In this document: positions 1-13,866 of the stretch, piece by piece
Numbering within the stretch: the stretch's first letter is position 1
Layout: each line of letters starts with the position of its first letter
Assembly: GCA_018857735.1 (NCBI GenBank)
Contig: JABMCL010001460.1
Location: forward strand, 353,501-417,500
DNA length: 64,000 bases
Origin: Alviniconcha marisindica
Taxonomy: Eukaryota; Mollusca; Gastropoda; Provannidae
Reading direction: 5' to 3'
Made by a program: the position numbers and the translations under genes
The notes under the pieces: generated by a model
What the model saw: only the letters and a program-made list of their open reading frames with translations
What the model was told of the DNA's origin: nothing
The model's database searches: none

Positions 1-180
1 AGCTGACCGACAGTTATAGTAACAAATAATGTGCTTGCAAGTAGGCCAACATCCACATCTAGCTGACCGACAGTTATAGTAAGAAATAATGTGCTTGCAA
101 GTAGGCCAACATCCACATCTAGCTGACCGTCAGTTACAGTAACAAATAATGTGCTTGCAAGTAGGCCAACATCCACATCT
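1..180. repeat. 60-bp tandem repeat, 3 copies
   Basis: Three near-identical 60-bp units starting AGCTGACCGACAGTTATAGT, differing at only a few positions. The array runs off the left edge, so its full length is unknown. It lies in the intron 3' of BLTP3 exon 3. Confidence 0.97.
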
Positions 181-312
181 ATCAGATCACTATCACTTAT
201 TGTCTTATGCACTGATGACTCTCAAGCTGCATTCCTGCTTTTAATACTTAAAGTAGTTAATAATTAAAGTATTTGTAAGCACAAAATCTTGTTCATAGAG
301 ACTATTCTAAGT

Positions 313-374
<62 letters not shown>
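313..374. repeat. (AC)n microsatellite
   Basis: About 30 uninterrupted AC units in the BLTP3 intron. The rest of 181-770 shows no gene. Confidence 0.97.
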
Positions 375-376
<2 letters not shown>

Positions 377-770
377 ACCCACACACACAAGCATACTGAC
401 CATACAAAAGCTTAATTTACACAACTTGAAACAGGCAGCAGAGACTTGAGACAGATGAAGACAGCAGCACAGCACAGAAAACATGGCATGTCTGTAACTG
501 TTTTTATGTACTCTTTAGAAAAGTAAATAAACAATTAACGGGATACAGGACATAAAGAAACTACATATCCACGTGGCACATCAGAGACTACCTCCTCGGT
601 GGTCAACTGTAGCACTGAAAACTCCACAGTTAATGTGAGCAACTACCGGCAAGCAGTTAAGCATCCTACTCCTTCGAGTCGAACAACAGCAACAGCAGCA
701 AAAACAGCACACACCCCAACAGCATCTGCAGACACGATCCAAAATGGGAATCACCCACTCCAAAACTTAC

Positions 771-809
771 CAGACAAATGGGCTGGGATTTGAGCTTGGT
801 CCATTGTAT
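771..809 (-). CDS. BLTP3: BLTP3 coding exon 3 (39-bp micro-exon)
   Basis: Exactly 13 codons, [13 protein letters not shown], between a TTGTGTTGCAG acceptor and a GTAAGTTTT donor, phase 0 on both sides. Continues the family signature (vertebrate: IQWTKLKTHPICL) directly after exon 2. Confidence 0.93.
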
Positions 810-895
810 CTGCAACACAAAATGAAGCATCACATGAGAAACAAAATTAGGTATTACAAACACTTTGACTTTACATGCTACTGTATATGTGCAGG

Positions 896-952
<57 letters not shown>

Positions 953-973
953 ATGATGTGTGTGTGTGTGTTT

Positions 974-1038
<65 letters not shown>

Positions 1039-4000
1039 TACTTGCTGAGTGCCTCATCTCAAGATGAGCTCTAAGCACTTCACAACGGCAACTACATGTT
1101 GTATGTATCATAGAGGAATTGAGCACTTCAGGTACACATGTACAAAATTTACTAATATTATCATCAATCTTTCTGTCAAAACCCTGAAAGTCAGTCAAGG
1201 TCATCAAAAGGCTACGAGAGTGTAAATTCAATGGTGGTTATCATCGGGCTAGTTTGAAAGGTTTTACATTGCCAGCCCTTAAACAGTCTCAGAAAGAAAG
1301 AAAAAAAGGCAACATAAAAGTTTGCTAATGTCAAAAATGCAATGAGGACATTATGGCATGAAACAGCTTAAAAGAGCCTTAAAAATCCATTTCAACACAC
1401 CATCATAGTAAGAGTTTGCACTCTTTGCTCTCTCTAAAATACTAAGAGTTTGCACTCTTTTACTCTCTCTAAAATACCTGATCTGAAGATTATTTGGCTG
1501 AAAATTGCCAAGCTAGATTATTGATTAAAAACACACGCAAAAACCATCAGAAAAGCAGCTTATACATGGTCTTGTCCAAGCACGTAACACCAAAACACAG
1601 TTTAAACATGACACACTAAAAACTTACTGCAAAAAACACAAGTGGCAATTTGACCTTTCCAGTGCCCATGTGATTTTCAAATAAGGTCATCAAAAACTGG
1701 TGTTAATTATAAGAATGCAAAATCTGAAAGACATCCAGTATTTAAACAGTATCCAAGAAAAAGCAAATCTTACAAAGCATGTGTTTTTTACCAAGCTTCA
1801 TATGAAAATGTTTGTTAATTTTTGTATGTTTTGTTTGCTTTTTTATATACCATTGATTTGTATATAATATGGGCATTTGTACATTTTTTTTCCCTTTAAG
1901 TTTTAAAGCACTTTGAGGCTCCAAAACGCTCTATAAATTCCCTATCATTATTATTATCATTACTTAAAAATGCTTCACAGACACAGTCATACAAAAACTT
2001 GAACTTCACCAGATAAGAGCTTTCAGCTGTAATAATTGACATTACATAACTATAGTGGCCCTTAAATAAGGTCACGTCCACTGAAAGCAGTGCGAACAGG
2101 CAAACTCCAACAAATCATCCAAGTCCATGCAAGACCTTGTACCGTATCTGTGTTACATGTGACATGCATGCAGATACCAGGTCTTGCACAGATGGTCAAA
2201 ATACTACCATCATGTATCGTACGATATTTATCTCCAGCTAAATGGACAGCCGCTGCATGGCTGCCTGGACAGCCTGATACTGATCACTCAATCCACACAG
2301 TCGCCTCCCCCCCCCCCACCCCCATCCCATGTGAGTTAATACATCGAAACATTTCCCCCTTTGCTTTAGTTCTTGTTGCTCAAACCTGTGTACTGCCAAT
2401 TTTGCCTTCCAAAACCGCAAACCTCAGCCTTGGTGTAAAGTGTGTCAACTGAGCAATAATGTTTTCAAATTTAACAGTTTACGAGTCAATTACTGCTGCA
2501 TGAATCAGATTTATGGTGCCGTGCACAGACCAGCCACACATGTATGGATGTCCGTCTTCTTTAATAGCTCGCTCCCCATCCTTTCTCGCCCAGCCTAATT
2601 TCCCTCAGTGTCCGGCTGTTTCCGGCTGCAAGCCCACAGTTTGTCCCTGGAGGATATTGATCAAACCCTTCATTACAACCTCCTCATTATATTCAATCAG
2701 TTCTACCGGGGAAGGGCCAGGAAGGTGCCCTGAAGCTTGCAGCATGGAACAGCACACAGGGTACTTCCGTTAATATTTCATCCCCAACTGACCACAGGAA
2801 ATCAATATGGAGCCCCAATGGCCACTACAAGGCTGCTGCTCCCTTGCAGCATCCCCCCACCCCCCAACCCAGCCACCCCTGGGGGGGGGGGGGGGGGGGG
2901 GAAGGGGGGGTAGGGGGGGGAGTGGGGGGGGTAGAGGCCAGGGAGGGCTCATTTATCACCTCAAGTGTTGGTGGCTGACCCTTTGGTGCAATCAGTGGGG
3001 CATGTATCTGAGTTAAGTCGGCACCCTGGGCAAACATGGGCAACTCTGCACCCAGGGCAAACATGGGTGGGCAGGCCACGTTTGACCGGGAATGTGCTGA
3101 AAAACATTCAGTGATTTATTATTGTTCATTCGTTAGACTTGTTTAATGCCAAGATGTCCCCAGAGAGGTACTGATGCGGACCGGGATCCCAGGAGGTGGG
3201 GGGAAGGGGAGACTACACCTAATGCTACACCATCACCACCAGAACGACTCCAGCATTATGACAGGCAGCGATGAGAGCCATTTTAATGTTGCAGTAACTA
3301 TGCAGGGCAAAGTCACAAAACAGAGTCCATAAACCACAACTTTTGAAGAGAAAGGAGAGCAAAAAGAGGAAAATCGAACAAACATCATCCACTTATTAAC
3401 CTAATGACTTGCAACTAGGCCAAACTGGCTTACTGTGATTTATCACTTAATTATGACTGACTACATTACTGTTTCTTACATAAATAAGTAATTGGTCATT
3501 TAATTGGCTGACTGATTGCTCACATGATTTTTATCAGTGATAACCATACTTATCATAACAACAACAACAAAGTGTCATGCTATGATCCTGCAATTCCAGT
3601 ATTAATCCTATTATCACTACCATATTATCACCATAATGGGCAGTGGTAACAGTAACACTAATACAAGTAGTAGTATTTATGGGGCAATTTGTAGTTGTCT
3701 TCTTTATTCTTTATTTTTCTTCCTTTTTTTTGGGGTGGGGGGGGGGGGTTGTTGTTCATTCTAAAATCCCAACAGAAGTGTATGAATAATTAATAAAACA
3801 TATACAAAATTTTGCTTATGAAGCAAAATATCCAAGAATATATTTCCATACTAACACAGGTAAATTTATTCTCTTTGTACAAAATACAAGTAAAGATCGA
3901 ACGTTTTGAGCTTTCACTGGCTCTGTAATAATAGTGCAATTATGCAATAGCCGAACATTTTTGTGTCACTCATGCTTGTAAACAACTTCCAGTTGAACCA

Positions 4001-6083
4001 GTAACTGACAAATTTAACATATAATTATGTATTAAAACGAAAGGCAATTCTGATCCAATTCTCCAGTCAATCAGAAAATTTAAGGAAGCAAATGGATTTT
4101 TCTTCCAAAATTTACAGCTGTTTAAACATATATATATATATAATTTTTTAATTCACCTGCACAGACCACAAATAACAATCCCTCTGCAGAGTGCAGTCTA
4201 ACCCTTAAAGGTTGTTCTTAATGTAACTTCACTGACATTGGCTCTGTAATAACTTCGCTGACTTGATGAAGATGTCTTCAGTCACTTTGGTTTTGAATAT
4301 GAAAACAGCAGGCTCTCCATCATGCCTAAATCTTTGCCGGGCAGTTTGCCACGAATCACACTGCTGTTTTTGTTTCTGTTCTTGCAACTGTGATCAGATG
4401 GGTCCCACAGCATCCGCTGACGCTCCAACTGGGCCATAAAAACTTCAATCTTTTTACCATCAGTGGTGGCAGTTTCTTCTTCTATTGTCCACACGCACAG
4501 GTCAATATGCCCCACAGAAAACAATGGATGATGAACCAGAATACAGAATACAGAATTTGATAGCAGTAGTAGGTTTTAAACAGATGGGTCTGCATAGTGT
4601 TTTAACTGCAGTGGTTGACTGAATGTGTCTAATTTCACGAGGCAGGAAATACCAAACAGAGGGAGCAGCACAGGAAAATAAGCAATGTCCAAATGTTTTG
4701 GTAAATGCATGGAATGTGGAGAGCTCTTGAGTCAGAGGAGGAGTGGAGCTGTCTTGATGGAGAGCACGCAAGAAGAAGACCATACAGATAAACAGGGCTA
4801 TTAATCCTAGCGATACACAAAACCCCGAAAGAACCCCCAAAATTCATTAATTTATAACTGAACAGTCATATGATTTTTCAGCGAGCGCAGCCAGCTACTG
4901 ATCACTTCAATTCCAACGTAACGTTGCCCAGTTCAACATGCAAACTTGGCAGTAAAGGGGGATTACTGATTCAGTGATTGCTTTACACTGAAATTCAAAT
5001 TCAGTTAAACAAGTTCAAGCTTAATGCTGCTTTACGTCCACAGAGACCACAAGGACTTTTAGGGATGGCCACCTCCACTTTCACACAGCTGCAGCACTCA
5101 AACACAAGTACAGACTTTACAGCTGCTTTCATACAGAGAGTTTCAAGCAGAGGAAATCTCACTCACCTTGATGGCCACCCTGTTGCAAGAGGCGCGTGTG
5201 ATTTTCAACCAGGTGGGAAGCTCCAGCAAGTCTGTCAGCACCGCCTCATCTAATTCCAAGTTGGACAGCTCCCCTTCGCCTTTGATGGCGCTCACATTTA
5301 GGCGATCCGGGGACAGATTTTTGGTGAACCTGTCAAATGACAGTTCCAAGGTTATTGTGGTCCACAAAAACTTGGGTGCAAAAATGTAATCAAAGTAAAG
5401 GAGTGAGTGAACAACTGCTGGTGGGGTTGACAAAATAGAACAGCTCTAGAGAAATGTACTCACCCATATGACGACACACAAAGAACAATTACAAACACAA
5501 GTGCTTTCGACACATAGCCTTCATCTGGTGTAAGAAGAGAGATAGAAATAATAAAAGAAGAAGGAAATAAAGAAGAAGATAGACAAGGAGTTAAAGTAAA
5601 GCAATGTTAAGGATCAAAACGCTGATTTAAAACGACATCATCAAAATGACAAAAATTATGAAGAGCACGACAGGTGAGTACATTTCTCTAGAGCTGTTCT
5701 ATTTAATCAATATAAAATGTCCCTTTGCATCATTCCTGAACGCTCCATCACCTCATTAGACAAATGCACCCTGCTATGACCTTCACCAGTTCATGGTTGA
5801 CTGAGCATTGACACATTAGGAATCAACCGTCTTGAAAGCAAAGGCAGAAAGTAAGTAAGCAAACTGGTGTTTAATACCCAGTCAACCATGCTGTTTATAT
5901 ATTAGGGTGAAATCAAACAAAGGGACTTCTAAATGACAGACTGATATACACTACAGAATACTGAAGAATATAGGTCTCTTAGTGTGCATGTGTGTGCATG
6001 TGCAAGTGTGTGTGTGTGTGGTGGTGTGTGTGTGTGTGTGTGGTGGTGTGTGTTGTGTGTGTGTGTGTTTGGTGGTTGTTGTG

Positions 6084-6121
<38 letters not shown>

Positions 6122-6162
6122 CACACACACACACACAGACACAGACACAGAGAGACACAGAG

Positions 6163-6199
<37 letters not shown>

Positions 6200-7297
6200 G
6201 GGAAAGGGGGTGGGGGGAGGGGTCAAAGTAATTGGATTTTAACATCCTGCCAACCAGACAGGATCATCTCGAAACAAACAAAATTCTGTCACAAGTCAAT
6301 ACGGATTTCAAATTCTTTTCGTATAACAGATATATTCAAACGCTAAAACTATACCGATGTCAGATTAACTAACACAGCACAAACACGACATGGGAAATCC
6401 CACAAGTGACTAGAACGGTTACACTCCCTAATCAAACAATAGGACAGCATATAACACCACAGCCCGGGGCAACCAAGCCATCCACCACCACTGCAACCAT
6501 GCCTGGTCACTGAGAGAGAAAAAGAAACATTAATGGACAGCATCAGCATGTAAACAAGTTTTTAATTGGAATTTAATTTTTTTAAAGTGAAATCAATAAT
6601 CTGTCCCCATCCATCTCTACAGATCCAGTTACAAACATCTAGCTTTTGTAGAAAAATATACAATCCACACCAATCACTTTTGACCATGAGCAGGGAGAAC
6701 TATTTCATTCTGCAGGTCCACATGACCAACTGTATTAGCACAGCAAAAAACTGGAGAGAGGATTTTGATGTAAATTTATGTGTGTCAATTTAATGTTTAT
6801 CTAATGCTTTTAACCCAAAATGTATACATGTATGTATTTCAAACCCAACACAAGGAAATTATGAGAAAGAATAAAAGTTCAACACTTGGGAGACCTTCAC
6901 CTTTGACCGATAGTGATAGCAACAGTCATGGGCATGGTGATGGGAATACAGGTTATGACTGGTCTGGTAATCAACTTGGTTCAGATTACAGATAACTGAA
7001 AACTGGATAGTAGTTGATTGTGTTTGGAGGTGGGTGGGGTGGGATATTCTTTGGTCTCCTGCTGGCAGCTGTCCATGCACAGCTCAAGTCAATCTACTGA
7101 ATGTTGATGACAGTGAAAATGCAAAGACTGAAAACTAATCTAGATCTTGATCATTACATGGCACTTGAAAGTGAGCAAATGATGGCCGTCAGTACAAAAG
7201 ATAGCGAGCAGAGCAGTGCTTTCAGTTATCAGTAAGGAAATACACAGATTATATATTCTTTTTACAAGGCCACAAGCTTATACATTTTTATGCTAGT

Positions 7298-7339
<42 letters not shown>

Positions 7340-9697
7340 AGAGGTATTATTATTAAGGCTGTCTGTCACTACTCACTGTTGTCACACTGGTCACAGTTTC
7401 ATTAAAAACAGAATGAAAACAGGATCTTGGGTTGCTATAGATTAAGGCTATAATGCTTGATGGGGACAACATAGCCAGAGGCCATGATGGCATCATTCAG
7501 ACGTTTAGCAATCTGCACTGGTGTTTCAGTGAAAAACTGAAGGCAGAGCTACCAAGGATTTAACACCTGGTCGAGACAGGGCAAGGACTGTTTAAATTCA
7601 GTTTGTCCAAGTCAACACTTGTGCTGAGTCGTCAGTGCCTGTCTTGCCTTCTTCAACACAGAACACACTAAGATCACACACATTAAAGATCCTATGTCAT
7701 CCACTTTTTGATAAAATAACACATAATACTATTAATAACACCTAGCAAAATAATCCAACTGATGAGGTTGGCTATTCCTAACATAAGAAGAACCACAAGT
7801 GCTGATGAAAAACTGTCTGAGTATTACCAGCTGCTTGTTAGAGTTGTTCGTTGCATAGCAATTACATCATGCGGGCCATACTCTTTTGTGGTGCTCAATT
7901 TACATATGCTGGAGGGAGGATTTTCTATGGAGGAATGGCTGGGATTACTATTAGGATTACCAGATTACTACTGGACAGTTTTGTGGAGGAGGATGCAACA
8001 CATACTGTCTACGCGGCAGTCCTCCTGTAGGGACAGTTCCAGACCCTGCAGCTAAGAGTCATTATTATGATTTTTATTATTATTACCTTTTGTGGGGTCC
8101 TAAACTGTTGCTCTGTATCTCACAATGGACCCCCCAAGAGCTGTGTAAACCACATGGCTGCACTCTTGGGGGTAATTCTCAAGGTCCTGGACCTGGTGAA
8201 GGAAGGCTGGAAGCCCAGTGTTGATCCAGCTGTCTTACTTTCTAGCGCTACCAGTACCCCACTTCCATGGGTATTAATAATACACGCTACACAGTCACTC
8301 ATTCAGAATCCCATGCGACATGTGTGCAGTGAGTCTGCTCGAGAGCAGAGAACAGCACTATATAAAAGCTATGAATAATAAATAATAATAATAATTTTAT
8401 GTTAGTGATTTGTGTTATCCATTTTGGGCCAGCATATTAATTATTTTGTATGATTTGGACACCTCATGCTATTCCTATTCTTCTTCTTCTGCATGACACT
8501 TGACAGTCAGATGAGTCAGAAGGTCTACATCAGCACATGTACTACTCTTCATGCCAACATGACCACAAGTGATTGATGCGATGCTAAAATCCAAAAAGTG
8601 ACAAACTACACACATGTGTACTATGTAAACATACTCACTGTTAGTGTATGTAATTGTTATTAGCATCCATAAATAATACTGTCTTTTGAGGGGGGAGGGG
8701 GGGAGAGAGACAGGGGGTGCAAAGAACTTAAGAAGTCAGGGATTTCATATTTTTCAAACAGCATTAAGAATGTAAGTAAAAGCACCAGTGGGGACCACCA
8801 CCACCCCCCTCCCCCCCCCCCCCCCCCACCTTCCCCCCCCAAAAAAAAGCATGGGGAAGGGGGTGTGGGGGAGGGGGGGGAGGGGCTGCAGTTTTACCAT
8901 CAGACGAACCTTGTTGGCTTGACACCTTCAGTTGAACATAAAGGTGGCAACAGAAGAGGCTACTAGTGCTGTCTGACTCTGAGAGCTCTTCTTCTTTCAT
9001 ATTATATATTATTACAAAGTAACAGTGTCCAATTTTAACAATATGAACAGTCTGACACTTTCACCAGTTTTAGTGCATGTAGATTATTTTGGTGTTTCCA
9101 TAATTCACCAAATCGTGACATGGACTACAGGATCTTTAACGTGCGTATGTGATCTTTTCTGCATACGCATACATGTATCACTTTGTATACTATGTATGTG
9201 TATCATACACACAGGAGGTTCTTATAATCTCCGAATATTCTGGGGAAGAATGCTGAGCTTTTGAGGTCTGGACAGTAGGCCATTTGTTGATAGCCTCTGT
9301 CGTGTCCTCTTCTGTCTCTGGTCAGCTGTTTGTGTTCCAGGCTTGTCATACGTGCAATGAAAGGCCTGGCCAAGCTGGTACAAGTTGCGAGTCTTCTATC
9401 GCTGTTCAAGAAACGGCTGTCCGTTGTTTTCGAGACAGTAGGTTACAAAAAAAGAGACAGAGAGAAAGACAACAACAACATGACTATCTTAACTGAGATT
9501 TCATACACTGGTAAACTCTGAAGGGGAAAATACGTATTAATTTAATTACTGCCACTAATGACAGTTCCTAAAACACGGAACACCAAAATGCACGCCTTCG
9601 CAATCAATAAAGATTTCAATAAGAAACTGACTGAAAAGTAACAATTCTCTTACTTGGAGAGATGTTTTAAAATCTGGTTCTTCAATAGTGAGGCCAT
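771..9697 (-). CDS. BLTP3: Bridge-like lipid transfer protein 3 (UHRF1BP1/UHRF1BP1L family), N-terminal part, 3 coding exons
   Basis: Three minus-strand exons (9697-9654, 5329-5167, 809-771) join in frame at GT-AG sites into the first 82 residues of a chorein_N (VPS13-like) protein. The peptide begins [20 protein letters not shown] and ends [13 protein letters not shown], with [12 protein letters not shown] and [20 protein letters not shown] between, which matches the vertebrate UHRF1BP1/UHRF1BP1L (BLTP3A/B, SHIP164) N-terminus almost position for position. Known family role: rod-shaped bulk lipid transfer proteins at membrane contact and early endocytic sites; the chorein_N segment caps the hydrophobic groove. 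The start ATG has A at -3 and G at +4. The remainder (over 1000 residues in vertebrates) must lie beyond the left end, so the gene is cut by the window and not broken. It is divergent from LNX, with about 14.5 kb between the start codons. Family assignment is firm; which paralogue it equals is not decidable here. Confidence 0.93.
810..5166 (-). other. BLTP3: BLTP3 intron 2
   Basis: No further coding sequence recognised. Contents: a compound (AT)n/(TG)n array (899-1036), a roughly 43-bp direct duplication around AAGAGTTTGCACTCTTT (about 1407-1491), poly-C/poly-G tracts (near 2308 and 2881-2930), ATT-rich stretches and a T-rich/poly-G tract near 3720. The long reading frames across 2770-3080 are translated homopolymer. 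Confidence 0.85.
899..1036. repeat. Compound (AT)n-(TG)n-(TA)n microsatellite
   Basis: Two long AT/TA blocks separated by a short GATGATGATGTGTGTG stretch. Confidence 0.97.
5167..5329 (-). CDS. BLTP3: BLTP3 coding exon 2 (chorein_N core)
   Basis: 163 bp: one base completing lysine 15, then 54 codons from [11 protein letters not shown] to SCNRVAIK. The acceptor is TTGACAG and the donor AAG|GTGAGT. Carries the conserved [12 protein letters not shown] and [16 protein letters not shown] motifs of VPS13/BLTP3 proteins. Confidence 0.95.
5433..5704. mobile_element. Foldback/MITE-like element with 32-bp inverted ends
   Basis: The left end (5433-5464, AAATAGAACAGCTCTAGAGA...) is the exact reverse complement of the right end (5673-5704). 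The interior is A-rich and includes, on the minus strand at 5501-5530, a hammerhead-like core (AGATGAAGGCTATGTGTCGA). There is no coding capacity and no clear target-site duplication, so the superfamily is unassigned. Confidence 0.8.
5982..6199. repeat. Compound (GT)n-(GA)n-(CA)n microsatellite
   Basis: Adjacent GT, GA, CA and GT blocks that give low-complexity reading frames on both strands. Not a gene. Confidence 0.97.
7297..7339. repeat. (TA)n microsatellite
   Basis: AT/TA dinucleotide run interrupted once by GTA. Confidence 0.95.
9117..9185 (+). repeat. Dispersed SINE-like fragment (family D)
   Basis: Contains ACATGGACTACAGGATCTTT and GTGATCTTTTCTGCATACGC. The same module occurs at 18640-18735, where the downstream part GGGACCTCCG...GTCTCATCC is also kept. 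I associate this module with mollusc genomes from memory. Confidence 0.6.
9654..9697 (-). CDS. BLTP3: BLTP3 coding exon 1 (start codon exon)
   Basis: Encodes [14 protein letters not shown] plus two bases of a lysine codon, followed by a GTAAGAG donor. The favourable start context and the match to the family N-terminus (M-A-x-[IL]-[IL]-K-x-Q-I-L-K-H-L-S) fix the start. The 5' UTR and promoter lie to the right, from 9698 upwards, but their extent cannot be read. Confidence 0.92.
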
Positions 9698-10171
9698 GAT
9701 GAAACCTCTGAACTGCTGGTACAGGAAGGAGCAATCACATTATGTGCAGACGATGCACCCGGACTGAGGGTGCCCACTCTTCACAACGCCATATCGTCAC
9801 TCCTACATACCGCGTACCACGCTAAAAAGACACAATAATTGAAAATAAAAATAATAAAACAGTAGTAGAGGCCATACATTATCACTGGAAATATGAATGT
9901 TCATAATATGATTTATTTGACAGAACGTGATAGCATTTTGTGTGAACAATGACTGAAATCATTTTTAACATTATATGCGGTTGTCACATAACTAAAAACC
10001 CGGTCGAGATATGGACGTGAAAGGAATCGGCATCCACGCCGACAGAAAGTTTCGATATTATTCAGTTTAGTATCATAAAAGGTCGTCTACTAGACGGTCT
10101 TTGGTTAATATTCTTTAAACCAGTTTGAGATTTTCATACACGGTTTTGTCGTGGTTCTTGTTGTTATTGGA

Positions 10172-10350
<179 letters not shown>

Positions 10351-10856
10351 GGGTGGGTGGGGGGGAGGCGATGTTTGATGACAAATTTGTATATATAATA
10401 TGTTAATATTGTGTGTTTTGATGTCGGTTTTGTTGTTGTTTTTAACGTGAGCCCTGTCAGTAAAATGTATGCGCGTCAGTATAGGACTCATTTGAGAAAG
10501 GGCGCTCCGCTGTAAAACCCACTATTATTATTATTATTGTTATTGTTATTTTAATTTTATTATTATTATTTGTTTCTTTCTTTCTTTCTTTGTCACGTTG
10601 TTGTGACTAGTAAAACCCACACGGCTGACGAAACTCAGTTATTCATCCCAAACATTTTGCATCAGTGGCGGCTACCCGGCGGAAACAATATCGATAGATG
10701 TTTTGTTTTTTATCAGTTCTTGTCGGGTTTTTTTTTTTTGGTTTTTTTAGTTTAGTTTAAAACGAAGAGGGTGAGAAATTCAGTCAAGAGACATAGAGAG
10801 ACAAGGCGAAGTAAAATTCATGCTATAATTCGCACTATTCAGCCAGGCTATAGCCG

Positions 10857-11188
<332 letters not shown>

Positions 11189-11514
11189 TGAAACACACCA
11201 GCTCAACCAATGCAGGTAAGTCATCCTGCATCTCATTTTTCACCGTTTAAGTGTTGTTTCAGTGTTATTTTGTAGCTTGAAAAAGGGGCTTACCCCAAAA
11301 ATTCGCATGTTGTGTTTTTTCATAACAAATACTGAAATAGTGTTCTTTTAACACGATTTTACGTGTTTGCATTTAATAGTTTACACCCTTCATCGTGCAG
11401 TTTTAGTATTGAGAAACTAACCCAAAACAAGTCAGTTTTTTGTATTGCCTTTTTAAATTTATTTTATTTCGTTGTTTTCCACTGAAATTGTTTGTTTATT
11501 TGTCTGCATGGTTA

Positions 11515-11640
11515 ACTGAGAGAGAAATAAACAGAGAAAAAAGAGAAGAAGAAGAAGAAAGGAAAAAAACAAGAGGAAAAAAAAAAGAAGAAAAAAGAAG
11601 AAGAAAAAAACAAGAGAGAGAGAGAGAGACAACAGACAAG
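11515..11640. repeat. Polypurine (GAA/GA) tract
   Basis: Nearly all purine on the plus strand, with GAAGAAGAAG and GAGAGAGA blocks. The charged (E/K/R) reading frame here is an artefact of this composition. Confidence 0.95.
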
Positions 11641-12667
11641 ACAATATTATTTTATTGTCAGGCCGGAGGCCCATAACATAACAACAGGAGTGAACATTCA
11701 GACCATTCGAATTCTCTTGGATCCAATGACGGACTTAAACTCAGTTTTCTAGTGTTTAAAGCTTTAAAAACGAAGGTGGATAATTTCTCTATGGTGGGTG
11801 CGTTCGTGCTAGCTAATAATAAGGACAATTTAAACATGGATGGTTGTCTGTGGTACTTTGGTGCAATGAGTTCATCTCTCAAGGCTGTATACTTTGGACA
11901 TACTAGTAAAAAATGTACTTCTGTTTCTTGCGGATTACAGAATGGACAATTTATATCCCTGTCTCAAGCAAAGGATCTATACTGTAGGTAATGACATTTT
12001 AATGCAGACATTCCAATTCTGAATCTAGTAAATACTCTCCGCACGCTTATGTTGTTAAGAGTTTGAAGATACTAATGACTGATTGAAATTAGAGTATACG
12101 TTATAAAAATCGCGTGAACCCAGAGCAGCAAGCCAGTCTTGTTTAAAGCAATCAGAGAGAGAGAGAGGCTAAGATAACAAACTGACATTACACGTTGTCT
12201 TTAGATCTACCGTCTTGATTAACTCGACCTGTTTCCATATGAGTCATTACTTGTCACTAAAAATCAGTTTGTTGACCTGAAGCAGTTCTTTCACTGAGTT
12301 TGTTTGAATTTCAGCCGATGCCGAGAATGTTAAATTTTGACTGATGGTTTAACTGAATGGGTTGCTTTTTCATTTGTGAGCCGGAACAAATTCCAAAGCA
12401 GTTTGATCCTTTAACTGCCTTGGCAGCCGCTTTATTTGATGTTAGATTCGTGGACTTGAAATGCCGGCACATATATCCAGTAATACAGTAAGTGCAAATG
12501 CAGACATGAGTTTGGCAATTGTTACATTTTACATCATTTTCATGTAAGATGTCAGTCTATGTAGATTCGTTGCAGCCAAGGTGTGCACTATTATGCTTTG
12601 CTTAAAAAAGATTTTATTTTTATCGTTCTTGTGATTTTCTCAAATGGTAGTAGTCAGTAGTAACAGG

Positions 12668-12725
12668 AGTTTAACGTCCCGCCGTCAATCGCACAGGGTC
12701 AACTCAGGACAATCAAACTCTGTCA
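12668..12725 (-). repeat. Dispersed module, family C (reverse copy)
   Basis: The reverse complement contains CCTGAGTTGACCCTGTGCG followed by ATTGACGGCGGGACGTTAAA. Related copies are at 26290-26330 and 62833-62880, and a tandem array at 29965-30370. Confidence 0.6.
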
Positions 12726-13728
12726 TAAACAAATGTAGATTCCAAAATTCTTCACATAATTATATGTAAACGCTTTCTCGAGTCATTCCACAAAACGATT
12801 CCCTACACAAACATAATACAAAACATACATAAACAAACATCAAATACAAATTTTGGAAGCGGAGCCAACGGTTAGACCCTTCAATATTACCCCTGTTAAA
12901 CCGCTGAACAGCACAAAACTGAGACTAGGACATGCTCCTATCGTCGACCATTCCGTCCAGTTTCATCGATACCAGACTGATTAATAAACGGGTGAGAGAG
13001 AGAAAAACAAAATGGACAAAAACAATACAAAATATATATATATATAAATGTAAAAAGGTAAATATATGGCAGGCAGCAAGCTGCATGTACTACCTACCAG
13101 TGTTATCATCTCCTTGCTGCTCAGGTAGAGCGATACAAAAAACATTTAACGAACAAAATGTCAGTTTGATTCTTTTCTGGGGGGGAAAAAATGAATCAGG
13201 AGAATGGACCATTAGCAGGAAAATGACAAGACAAGAGGACTAGGCAGAAGAGAGGACATAGGAAAGGGGAATCATATGACAGCCCTGAGATTCCAGACAC
13301 TGATGAGGCATGGGCCTGGAAGGGGGGGGGGGGTCAGACATCCCCGGCCTCCCATCGGGGCTTCTCAGAAGGGAACCGCCGGAACAGAAGACACACTGAA
13401 GCGGCCAGGAAAACTGAGTAGACTGAAACGTGCAACTCGGTTTTCATGACTATTTATAGTTTTAATTTTTATGTTAGTTGTTTGTTGTTGTCGATTTTTG
13501 CTTTTAAAAAAAGGAAATATATGTAGTTTTGTTTGTTCAATTAGTGTGTGCGCGTGTACGCGCGCGCGTGTCAGTACGGGCGTGCTGGCGTTGTATACAT
13601 TGAAACTTGAAAACTGTACATTTAAAGAATGTGTAAGCGCATGTGGCCTCTGCGGGTTAGGCGCTCCATTATTATTATTATTATTTTACCAGCCGCAGTC
13701 AAATGGGGCAAATTAGTCTGAACGCTTG

Positions 13729-13866
13729 AATCAGGCTCAGACCCACATCGCTTTCCGGCACCCTTCTGAAGGAAGGATGCCGTAAACCAGTGCTTGGAAT
13801 TTGGCTCAGACCATCGTGCTTCCCACAACCCACGCAGCATAACATCGGGGTCAGATCAAAGCTTGT
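13729..13866 (-). repeat. Dispersed module, family A (reverse copy)
   Basis: The reverse complement contains TTCCAAGCACTGGTTTACGG and GGTGCCGGAAAGCGATG, the same module as the tandem array at 33838-34190 and the single copy at 39680-39752. Confidence 0.75.

Larger units (their letters stand above)
5330..9653 (-). other. BLTP3: BLTP3 intron 1
   Basis: No coding exon recognised. Contains a foldback element (5433-5704), a compound GT/AG/CA array (5982-6199), a (TA)n array (7297-7339), ATT-rich SINE-tail-like sequence (about 8340-8395), a poly-C/poly-G segment (about 8800-8885) and a SINE-like fragment (9117-9185). Confidence 0.85.

Noticed and set aside
9330..9521. Plus-strand frame with [20 protein letters not shown] resembling a membrane segment
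   Set aside because: Within BLTP3 intron 1, with no splice context and no recognised family. Flanked by SINE-like sequence.
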